The translations under genes and the position numbers were made by a program. A stretch of 29,036 nucleotides of DNA from contig CAZXBG010000037.1 in assembly GCA_964638865.1 (NCBI GenBank), positions 1 to 29,036 of the forward strand, given 5' to 3'. Of this stretch, positions 1-6,739 are shown piece after piece. Under the pieces are notes generated by a model. The model saw nothing but the letters and a program-made list of their open reading frames with translations. It was not told the origin of the DNA and searched no databases. Positions within the stretch are counted from its first letter, which is position 1, and each line of letters opens with the position of its first letter. This DNA comes from UBA7236 sp964638865. GTDB lineage: Bacteria; Bacteroidota; Bacteroidia; Chitinophagales; BACL12.

Positions 1-192
1 CAACAAAAACAGAATAACCGTATCAAATCAAAAACAAGAGCAAGAGTAGAACATATATTTGGTTTTGTAGAAAATAGCATGAATGGCTCAGTGATAAGAA
101 CCATAGGAAAAGTAAGAGCAGAAGCTCAGATAGGACTTATGAATTTGACATATAATTTATTTCGTTGCATACAGTTGAACGTTATTCTTTAA
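1..192 (+). CDS. IS5-family-like transposase, C-terminal fragment
   Basis: The frame is open from base 1 and gives the last 63 residues before TAA at 190-192. It reads through R-A-R-V-E-H-I-F-G-F, then I-R-T-I-G-K-V-R-A-E-A-Q-I-G-L, then N-L-T-Y-N-L-F-R. The 'RxRVEHIFG...' and 'G..RA..(x)GL.NL.YN..R' blocks are typical of the C-terminal end of DDE transposases of the IS5 family, where the E of 'VEH' is a candidate for the catalytic glutamate. The 5' part is missing only because the window starts here, so I cannot tell whether the element is intact. Family assignment rests on these short motifs. Confidence 0.7.
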   Translation, partial: QQKQNNRIKSKTRARVEHIFGFVENSMNGSVIRTIGKVRAEAQIGLMNLTYNLFRCIQLNVIL

Positions 193-388
193 TGGGATCG
201 GTGTGTCTTGTTGTGAAAAAAAGTGAGACCGATGACAAAGTGAATAAAAACAAGGTGAAAATCACCCATGGGAAAATATTGGCAGAAAAAAAACTAAAAA
301 ATGTTACCTCAAAAAATTCAAATGATAGATTTTAGAGGTGCCCATAAAATAATAAAAATGCAACCTAAATTTGTTTTGTGACAGACTC
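1..388 (+). mobile_element. Right-hand end of an IS5-like insertion sequence (left part outside window)
   Basis: The window opens inside a transposase reading frame that stops at 192. About 200 bases of AT-rich non-coding DNA follow before recognisable chromosomal sequence (the 3' end of a toxin gene at 395). A plausible outer end is the reverse complement of 371-388, reading GAGTCTGTCACAAAACAA, a GAG-type terminus. An alternative end is at the TTTTAGAGGTGCCC stretch near 334-347. The left inverted repeat is outside the window, so the exact end and the target duplication cannot be fixed. I see no passenger gene in 193-388. Confidence 0.5.
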
Positions 389-394
389 TTTAAT

Positions 395-727
395 TTATTC
401 AGGTAAATCGTACTTTAGTAGTTCTTCCAATTCTTTATCGGTTAGGTTTTCTTTTTCGGATTTATCGTAAATGGAGGGGAGAAAAACTGTTTCTTCGGCA
501 ATAAAAAAATAGGTAATTATCCTTGCATCGCCCGACTACCCTCTGCCTTTGGAGGCAATTGCAATGCGTATTTTGTAGCAGTTATTGCCAAGCTTACTGC
601 CTTGTTCAGGCTTTTGCTCTAAACTTTCTAGTAGTTCAGCAAATTCGTTTTAAAGGGAAGGATATTTTTTAACCCGCCGTTTGAGTTCCTTATCAAATGG
701 TGGTATAGTAAGAACCTTATAGCTCAT
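395..727 (-). pseudogene. RelE/ParE-like type II toxin, inactivated by two in-frame stop codons
   Basis: Read on the minus strand from ATG at 727, a 111-codon frame runs to TAA at 395-397 without any frameshift. It holds TAA at codon 26 (after K-Y-P-S-L) and TAG at codon 65 (after K-G-R-G). The product resembles RelE/ParE mRNA-interferase-like toxins: an N-terminal strand followed by a 'PPFDKELKRRVKKYPSL' helix, then 'LGNNCYKIRIAIASKGRG', then 'SGDARIITYFF', then a C-terminal 'YDKSEKENLTDKELEELL' helix. Both stops look like single substitutions of lysine codons (AAA to TAA, AAG to TAG), since family members commonly have lysine there. The start overlaps the antitoxin stop. A functional product would need readthrough; the simplest reading is a dead gene. 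Confidence 0.75.
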
Positions 728-860
728 TCAACAAATCTTTAGCTGGACGAGCCTTTAGTTTTCCTTGTCTCACCAAAGTAAGGTTTTCAACGGCTTCTTT
801 TATCTCCTCCATAAGGAGAGCCTTTTCGTTGGAAATGGTGGTTGCTTTTACATACCACAA
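717..860 (-). pseudogene. Probable antitoxin partner of the RelE/ParE-like toxin, 5' end decayed or uncertain
   Basis: Upstream of and overlapping the toxin start, a minus-strand frame ends at TAA 717-719. The C-terminal part is MEEIKEAVENLTLV, then RQGKLKARPAKDLLNEL, typical of small Bacteroidota antitoxins that precede RelE/ParE toxins. The toxin ATG lies inside the last codons, the usual translational coupling of such pairs. No ATG gives a full-length protein: the only internal ATG is at 812 (31 aa). The frame continues upstream through VKATTISNEKALL and could start at TTG 860 (47 aa), with a stop further upstream. The N-terminus is therefore probably degraded. Function is inferred from position and the C-terminal pattern. 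Confidence 0.45.
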
Positions 861-1029
861 TCCTTTCAATACTTCCAATTCAAATGGAAATATTGTAGAA
901 AATTCGGAAATTTTTTATTGGTGAGGAAATTAGTAGTGCACTTCGTTTAACCGAAATTTGACTCACAAATTAATAAAACATACAAAATCTTATGTTGCCA
1001 AAAATAATAGTATCATAATCCAATTTTTA

Positions 1030-2658
1030 TCAAACCAACTCTTCCACCGGATACATTCTCTCCTGCATTTCTTTCACCTTTTCGTCCACAATGTATTCAT
1101 CATAGCTCATGAGTTTATCAATTACCCCGTTTGGTGTAATTTCAATAACTCTGTTCGCCACCGTTTGCATAAACTGGTGATCGTGCGAGGTAAATAAAAT
1201 AAATCCCTTAAAATCCTGTAATGCATTATTAAATGCGGTGATACTTTCCATATCGAGGTGATTGGTAGGTTCATCCAGTATTAAGGTATTTCCGCCCAAT
1301 AGCATACCTCTGGAGATCATGCAACGCACTTTTTCACCTCCGGAAAGTACTTTGCAACTCTTTAATGATTCTTCCCCACTGAATAACATGCGGCCCAAAA
1401 ATCCCCTTACAAATGATTCGTCCTTATCTTTAGAATATTGACGCAACCAATCAATTAAATTAATATCACCGGTAAAAAATTCTGCATTGTCGTTTGGTAA
1501 ATAATTTGGTGTAATGGTGACTCCAAATTTAAATTCACCAAGATCAGATTTTTTTTCACCCGCCAGAATTTCGAAAAAATTTGTTTTAGCCAGTGGATCG
1601 CGACTTACAATTGCAATTTTATCACCGCGTTCTGCAATGAATGAAATGTTTTTAAACAACAATTTTCCATTTGCTGTTTTTGATAGGTTTGTAACCTGCA
1701 AAACCTGATCGCCAACCTCTCTTTCCGGAGTAAAGAAAATGCCGGGATATTTTCGTGTGGAAGGCCTTAATTCCTCGATATTTAATTTCTCCAATGCTTT
1801 TTTACGGGAAGTTGCCTGTTTTGCTTTGGATGCATTTGCACTGAATCGCGCAATAAAGTCCTGTAATTCTTTGCGTTTGTCTTCTGTCTTTTTATTTTTC
1901 TGCGACATCAATTGCAACATTAATTGCGACGATTGATACCAGAAGGAATAATTTCCGGTAAAAATGCTGATCTTACCATAATCAATATCTGCAACATGCG
2001 TACATACTGCATCTAAAAAGTGTCTGTCGTGGGAAACTACAATAACGGTATTTTCATAATCAGCCAAAAAGTTTTCCAGCCATTGTATAGTATCAATATC
2101 CAGGTCATTGGTAGGCTCATCCATCAACAAAATATCAGGATTCCCAAAAAGCGCCTGAGCAATTAAAACACGCACCTTTTCTTTTCCGGAAAGATCCTTC
2201 ATGAATTCGTAGTGTTTATCTTCCGTAACTCCAAGATTACTCAATAATTCTGCAGCATCACTTTCAGCAGTCCATCCATTCATTTCGCCGAAATCTGCTT
2301 CAAGATCTCCAACACGTAAACCATCAGCCTCATTAAAATCAGGTTTAGCATATAAAACATCCTTTTCCTGAATAATGGCCCATAATTTTTTATGTCCCAT
2401 CATAACAGTATGAATTACCGAATGCTGGTCAAATTCGCTGTGATTTTGTTTCAAAACAGCCATACGTTCACCCGGAGTTATATCCACGATGCCGGTAGTA
2501 GGCTCTATCTCCCCCGAAATAATTTTTAAAAAAGTAGATTTACCGGCACCATTTGCACCAATTATTCCATAACAATTGCCTTTGGTAAATTTGAGGTTCG
2601 CTTCTTCAAAAAGAATACGTTTACCATACCGAAGCGAAACATTATTAACTGTGATCAT
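1030..2658 (-). CDS. ABC-F family ATPase, YbiT-like
   Basis: The 542-residue protein has two ATP-binding cassettes and no membrane segment, the layout of ABC-F ribosome-associated translation factors. Cassette 1 has Walker A GANGAGKST (34-42), a modified signature LSGKE (156-160) and Walker B ILLMDE (176-181). Between the cassettes is a charged linker containing RFSANASKAKQATSRKKALE, close to the linker of E. coli YbiT. Cassette 2 keeps LSGGE and LILDEPTNHLD, but the Walker A region is SRDPLAKTN (352-360). K358 and T359 are retained but the glycines are lost. ABC-F proteins act on the ribosomal E site; the exact role of this subgroup is poorly defined. It is a single gene with its own promoter-like box 24 bases upstream, and appears unrelated to the metal genes. 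Confidence 0.85.
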   Translation of the reverse strand: MITVNNVSLRYGKRILFEEANLKFTKGNCYGIIGANGAGKSTFLKIISGEIEPTTGIVDITPGERMAVLKQNHSEFDQHSVIHTVMMGHKKLWAIIQEKDVLYAKPDFNEADGLRVGDLEADFGEMNGWTAESDAAELLSNLGVTEDKHYEFMKDLSGKEKVRVLIAQALFGNPDILLMDEPTNDLDIDTIQWLENFLADYENTVIVVSHDRHFLDAVCTHVADIDYGKISIFTGNYSFWYQSSQLMLQLMSQKNKKTEDKRKELQDFIARFSANASKAKQATSRKKALEKLNIEELRPSTRKYPGIFFTPEREVGDQVLQVTNLSKTANGKLLFKNISFIAERGDKIAIVSRDPLAKTNFFEILAGEKKSDLGEFKFGVTITPNYLPNDNAEFFTGDINLIDWLRQYSKDKDESFVRGFLGRMLFSGEESLKSCKVLSGGEKVRCMISRGMLLGGNTLILDEPTNHLDMESITAFNNALQDFKGFILFTSHDHQFMQTVANRVIEITPNGVIDKLMSYDEYIVDEKVKEMQERMYPVEELV

Positions 2659-2681
2659 TTAAAAGTCAGATTTTGCGGGTG

Positions 2682-2689
2682 CAAAGGTA
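2682..2689 (-). promoter_or_regulatory. Candidate -7 promoter element of the ABC-F gene
   Basis: On the minus strand the sequence is TACCTTTG, an exact match to the Bacteroidota TAnnTTTG -7 box. It ends 23 bases before the ATG at 2658, which leaves room for a short leader. I see no clear TTG -33 element at normal spacing. Confidence 0.5.
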
Positions 2690-2772
2690 CGGATAAAATA
2701 GGGGAAAATAACGTGTAAATTGAATTTTTCAACCTATTTTACAATGGATTAAAATAAAAAGTGCAGAAATTC

Positions 2773-3408
2773 TTATTCTTCCAGCAATAACTTTATATCT
2801 CCAATCAATTTTTTAACCTCCACAGAGTCGGTTCCGTCATAATATCCCCGAATTCTTCCTTCTTTATCAACCAAGGCAAAATTTTCGGTATGTACGAAGT
2901 CGTTTGGACCGGCATCACCCTCAGTAGCATCCACTAAATAACTATATCTTGCCAAATCGTAGATCTGTTTTTTATCTCCGGTAACAAAATGCCATTTATC
3001 AGAATTTAGGTTGCGATTTTTTGCATATCGGGCTAAAACTTCAGGTGTATCGTGTTCAGGATCAACAGTATGTGAAATTATTAACACCTCAGGATTCGAA
3101 CCATACGCTTTGTAAACACGAATCATTTCTTCTGTCATAATTGGGCAAATTCCCAGACAAGTTGTAAAGAAAAAATCGGCCACATAGATCTTGTTTTTAT
3201 AAACCTCCTGGGTAATTACTTCATTGTTTTGATCGATCAATTTAAAGTCTGAAACGTAATGTGGTTCTCCGGCCTCGGCATTTGGGCCAAAATAGGGTAA
3301 AACGGGTTCCTTAGATGCTCCGGCATATTGATAACTTAAAACAATAGTAAAAAGTATAATAACGGAAACCACTACTGCTGCAATTTGAAAATTGTTCCAC
3401 CTTTTCAT
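2773..3408 (-). CDS. SCO1/SenC family copper chaperone / thiol-disulfide protein
   Basis: The 211-residue protein has one N-terminal hydrophobic segment (about 9-26) acting as signal anchor, followed by a thioredoxin-fold periplasmic domain. Diagnostic copper ligands are present: TTCLGICP with C84 and C88, and the distal histidine in DFVHTENF (H173). The DPEHDTPEVL segment after the second strand is also characteristic. SCO proteins bind Cu and deliver it to, or reduce, the CuA site of cytochrome c oxidase subunit II. The gene diverges from the copper island that starts about 200 bases away, which supports a copper role. A TAATTTTG box ends only four bases before the ATG. Confidence 0.92.
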   Translation of the reverse strand: MKRWNNFQIAAVVVSVIILFTIVLSYQYAGASKEPVLPYFGPNAEAGEPHYVSDFKLIDQNNEVITQEVYKNKIYVADFFFTTCLGICPIMTEEMIRVYKAYGSNPEVLIISHTVDPEHDTPEVLARYAKNRNLNSDKWHFVTGDKKQIYDLARYSYLVDATEGDAGPNDFVHTENFALVDKEGRIRGYYDGTDSVEVKKLIGDIKLLLEE

Positions 3409-3412
3409 ACTG

Positions 3413-3420
3413 CAAAATTA
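3413..3420 (-). promoter_or_regulatory. Candidate -7 box directly before the SCO1 gene
   Basis: The minus-strand sequence TAATTTTG matches TAnnTTTG exactly. Only four bases (CAGT) separate it from the ATG, so a transcript starting at the usual distance would begin at or next to the start codon. I find no convincing -33 element. Confidence 0.35.
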
Positions 3421-3578
3421 GGGCGGTACGGCTGGAATTAATAGCATTTGAAAATATTTGACACTTTTAAAGAAAACAACAAATAAGTAAGTTTTTACAC
3501 AACGGAACAATAGCGGTGATTTAGGGTTTACCAAGTGAATTGGGACAGTTTTAATCAAAATATCAACCATCTAATACA

Positions 3579-3607
3579 TTTGTTAATGGTTATATTTTGT
3601 ATATTTA
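3579..3607 (+). promoter_or_regulatory. Weak candidate promoter for the rightward copper genes
   Basis: TTTG (3579-3582), a 17-base spacer and TATATTTA (3600-3607) resemble the Bacteroidota TTTG/TAnnTTTG promoter, with one mismatch in the -7 box. It lies just before the ATG at 3615. The region between the divergent SCO1 gene and this gene (3409-3614) is otherwise AT-rich, and I see no clear operator. Confidence 0.3.
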
Positions 3608-3614
3608 CATTATA

Positions 3615-4028
3615 ATGGCAAAGATGCAGCGCTACATAATGAAGGGATTCGGGCTAATAATTTTAGCCTCCATCTTACAATCTTATGTTTGTTCCGGCCT
3701 TTGCTCGATAAAACTTTCAGATTGTGAGGAGGAGATGAAGCCTATTCATGATTGCTGCAAAAGTGCAATTGCCCAGGAATCTGATAATGATAAAGGCGAA
3801 ACTGATTGTCAGGATGAGCATTTTGTTTTTCTGCAAACCTTGGGGCAATTCCATTCCTTCAGTGCAGTTAATTTAAATCCAATCTTTTTGGTGTTGGATA
3901 ATACTTTTCCAAGCTATGCAATACCATCAGAGTATTTTTCTCAAAATACCATAGCAGTTTACACAGGATTTGTTCCGCCGCCTCCTAAGGATGGCATTCC
4001 TGTTTTTATACAAAGTTTTCTTATTTAA
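3615..4028 (+). CDS. Small Cys-rich secreted protein heading the copper island, function unknown
   Basis: The 137-residue product starts at ATG 3615. A TTG six codons upstream is also in frame but overlaps the promoter-like box, and a third option is ATG 3639. A signal-peptide-like segment (GFGLIILASILQSYVC) is followed by a region with many cysteines: CSGLC, DC, HDCC and DC spaced over about 40 residues. The C-terminus is aromatic and proline-rich, ending in GFVPPPPKDGIPVFIQSFL. I cannot name the family. Small secreted Cys/His proteins with a proline-containing tail are common beside Bacteroidota copper efflux or TonB-receptor genes, so a periplasmic metal-binding role is plausible but only inferred. 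Confidence 0.7.
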   Translation: MAKMQRYIMKGFGLIILASILQSYVCSGLCSIKLSDCEEEMKPIHDCCKSAIAQESDNDKGETDCQDEHFVFLQTLGQFHSFSAVNLNPIFLVLDNTFPSYAIPSEYFSQNTIAVYTGFVPPPPKDGIPVFIQSFLI

Positions 4029-4127
4029 TTATACCTCTATTTGTTTTGCTCTGCAGGCGTAGCTTGACAGGGTATTTGCATTTTTATTTTACTCTAAACT
4101 TATTTATTAATCAAAATAAAAAATTAT

Positions 4128-4913
4128 ATGAAAATTTTAATTACAATTTCTTTTTTTATAAGCAGTTTTTTCATTGTTGTAAATGCACAATCTGCAATGC
4201 AGATAAGTGGGGAAGATTGTTATGGTGCACCGGTAGATATGTTTGCCGATTTAGATGCAGGAAAGGCTATTGTTATCATCTTCTATATGCCTGATTGCGG
4301 TGCCTGTCCTCCACCAGCCGAAAAATTGCAGGAAATGGCAACAAATATCATGGTTGATTATCCCGATGCGGTAAAGGGTTATGCGTTTCCATTTCAGGAT
4401 ATTACAAATTGTGATTATTCAGTTTCATGGGTAGAGGACAACCATGTGCCATTTTTTGCTCCGATGGATAGTGGTGAATATGCTCTTGCCTATTATGGTG
4501 GATTCGGAATGCCGACTGTTGTTTTATTAGGAGGAGCTGATCACAGAGTGATGTTTAGCACATTAAGTTTTATCACCAGCGACACAACCGAAATGCGCGA
4601 TTCCATTCTTAACATGTTGGGAGCGCCAACAGATATTCTGAACAATGTTTCCTCCATTTCAAATTTTAATATTTATCCAAATCCGGCAAACGAAACAATG
4701 CAAATAAATGTCGAATTAGCATTGAATTCAGATATTGAAATTGGTATACACGATATTACAGGTAAATTAATAGTTCAGGTTGCGGAGGAAAAAAATGTCG
4801 CAGACAACTTTACAAAACAAGTGAATGTATCCTCAATGTCGGAGGGTATTTATCTGGTTAAATTAACGGCAAATGGTGATACAAAGATGAATATGGTAAC
4901 AATTGTACATTAA
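4128..4913 (+). CDS. Thioredoxin-fold protein with T9SS type A C-terminal sorting domain
   Basis: The 261-residue protein has a signal peptide (about 1-20, ending VVNA|Q). A thioredoxin-like domain follows, with FYMPDCGAC (C57, C60) after a hydrophobic strand. A GFGMPTVVLLGG segment supplies the expected cis-proline. From about 178 the NFNIYPNPANETM motif starts a T9SS type A sorting domain that ends GIYLVKLTANGDTKMNMVTIV. It is therefore predicted to cross the outer membrane and be attached to or released from the cell surface. A CGAC active site suggests thiol redox or metal chaperone activity. It lies 44 bases ahead of a T9SS multicopper oxidase and shares its secretion route, so the two may work together; that is inference. 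Confidence 0.82.
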   Translation: MKILITISFFISSFFIVVNAQSAMQISGEDCYGAPVDMFADLDAGKAIVIIFYMPDCGACPPPAEKLQEMATNIMVDYPDAVKGYAFPFQDITNCDYSVSWVEDNHVPFFAPMDSGEYALAYYGGFGMPTVVLLGGADHRVMFSTLSFITSDTTEMRDSILNMLGAPTDILNNVSSISNFNIYPNPANETMQINVELALNSDIEIGIHDITGKLIVQVAEEKNVADNFTKQVNVSSMSEGIYLVKLTANGDTKMNMVTIVH

Positions 4914-4957
4914 AATGTATGTACGTTTTTTGGTGTAAATAATTATTGAAGAGGAAA

Positions 4958-6676
4958 ATGAAAAAGAGTTTATTATTAATACTATTATTTGGAGGATTTT
5001 TTGTGGGTAAAACGCAAAATCCACTTTTAATTCCTCCGGTACTTACCGGGACAAATTTTGATCTTACAGTTCAAAATGGAACTACGGAATTTTTTCCTGG
5101 AATCAATACACCAACTTTTGGAATTAATGGTAATATTCTGGGCCCCACTTTAATAGTAAATAAATGGGACTCTGTAACTATTAATGTTACAAATAATTTA
5201 ACGGGAACCGGCAATTCCACCACGATGCATTGGCACGGACTGCATGTTCCGGCTCACGCAGATGGAGGTCCTCACCAAATAATACTACAAGGTGCTACAT
5301 GGAGTCCGCAGTTCCAAATATTAAATAATGCTTCTACATTTTGGTATCATCCACATGGTGAAGGAAAAACCGATCTCCAGGTTTCAAAGGGATTGGCAGG
5401 ATTTATAATTGTGAAGGATAGTGCTGAGGCTGAACTAGAACTTCCACGAACTTATGGTGTTGACGATTTTCCATTAGTTGTTCAATCCAAGGCTTTCGAT
5501 GTATTGAATCAAATTGCAATTTCAACAGAAGAAGACACCCTCATTTGCGTAAATGGAACCGTTGATCCATATCTTGACGCACCGGCTCAGATAATTCGAT
5601 TGCGGTTGTTGAATGGATCGTCAATGCGCGGTTATAATTTCGGTCTTTCCAACGATCAACAATTTGTATTAATTGGAACGGATGGCGGATTATTGAATAA
5701 CCCTGTTCCGCTTTCCAGAATATTATTGGGTCCCGGTGAACGTGCAGAAATATTAGTCGATCTCCAAACTTTAGAAGGACAAACAATTTATTTAAAGAGT
5801 TATAGTTCAGAACTGGAAAATGGAATTTATGGTGCTGAAACTGTTACAGGAATGATGGGAGGTGAAATTCCAAGTTATGATCTTAATCCATTGAATGGTG
5901 CTGACTTTGAGATATTACAGATAAATGTTATTGAACAAACTATTGATCCTGTTACAACTATTCCGGATATTTTAGTTTCTAATATGGCATTTACAGAATA
6001 TGATAATACGCGTGTATTTAATTTGCAACCCGACGAAATGATGGATCCGGAAGGGCAGGTAATGGGCCCATTTAATATAAATGGAGAACACTTTGATATA
6101 ATGACAATTAACCATACGGTTTATTTAAATGATACTGAATTATGGAGAATTGTAAATAATACAGGAATTGCTCATCCTTTTCATATTCACGATATTCAAT
6201 TTACTATTGATAATATAAATGGTGCTCCGGTTCCGGCTCACTTACAAGGATTAAAAGACGTTGTGCTTGTAATGCCAATGCAATATGTTGAAGTAATTAC
6301 AAAGTTTGAGAATTTTGCCGATGATGAAATTCCTTATATGTATCATTGCCATATGTTGCATCATGAAGATGATGGGATGATGGGCAGTTTTCGTGTGATA
6401 GATACTACTGCAACTTCTATCACAGAACATATTGGATCAGATGTGCAGATATTCCCAAACCCTGCAACAGATATGCTGACTATTTTAATTAATAATAAGG
6501 AGGAAGGTGTTGAAATTCGTGTGTTAAGTTTAACCGGACAAACTGTTATTGATAATAACAAATACTATGGAGGTGAATTTACTATTGACATAACCGGAAT
6601 ATCTGATGGAATATTTATTTTGGAATTTATATATAAAGGGGAGAAGTTTATTAAGTCATTTATAAAAGGATATTAG
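4958..6676 (+). CDS. Multicopper oxidase with T9SS sorting domain
   Basis: I choose ATG 4958 (572 aa); a TTG four codons upstream is also in frame but is not followed by a better signal peptide. The Sec signal (KKSLLLILLFGGFFVGKTQ) precedes three cupredoxin domains. All four copper-binding blocks are present: HWHG (H91, H93), HPHG (H131, H133), HPFHIHD (H406, H409, H411) and HCHMLHHEDDGM (H463, C464, H465, H469, M474). Type 1, 2 and 3 copper sites are therefore complete, with a methionine axial ligand. From about 500, VQIFPNPATDM starts a T9SS type A domain. Such oxidases convert Cu(I) to Cu(II) or oxidise other substrates with O2. Unlike the second oxidase in this island it has no Tat motif. 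Confidence 0.92.
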   Translation: MKKSLLLILLFGGFFVGKTQNPLLIPPVLTGTNFDLTVQNGTTEFFPGINTPTFGINGNILGPTLIVNKWDSVTINVTNNLTGTGNSTTMHWHGLHVPAHADGGPHQIILQGATWSPQFQILNNASTFWYHPHGEGKTDLQVSKGLAGFIIVKDSAEAELELPRTYGVDDFPLVVQSKAFDVLNQIAISTEEDTLICVNGTVDPYLDAPAQIIRLRLLNGSSMRGYNFGLSNDQQFVLIGTDGGLLNNPVPLSRILLGPGERAEILVDLQTLEGQTIYLKSYSSELENGIYGAETVTGMMGGEIPSYDLNPLNGADFEILQINVIEQTIDPVTTIPDILVSNMAFTEYDNTRVFNLQPDEMMDPEGQVMGPFNINGEHFDIMTINHTVYLNDTELWRIVNNTGIAHPFHIHDIQFTIDNINGAPVPAHLQGLKDVVLVMPMQYVEVITKFENFADDEIPYMYHCHMLHHEDDGMMGSFRVIDTTATSITEHIGSDVQIFPNPATDMLTILINNKEEGVEIRVLSLTGQTVIDNNKYYGGEFTIDITGISDGIFILEFIYKGEKFIKSFIKGY

Positions 6677-6739
6677 CACAAATTAAAAAAAATAATTGCA
6701 TTTTTTTTATTAATTCAGTCATAATTAAAATCAAATCTT

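Noticed and set aside
765..1197. Two short plus-strand frames (61 and 79 codons) between the toxin remnant and the ABC-F gene
   Set aside because: They are antisense to the antitoxin remnant or to the end of the ABC-F gene, with no similarity that I can recognise. The stretch 861-1029 holds nothing that I can support.
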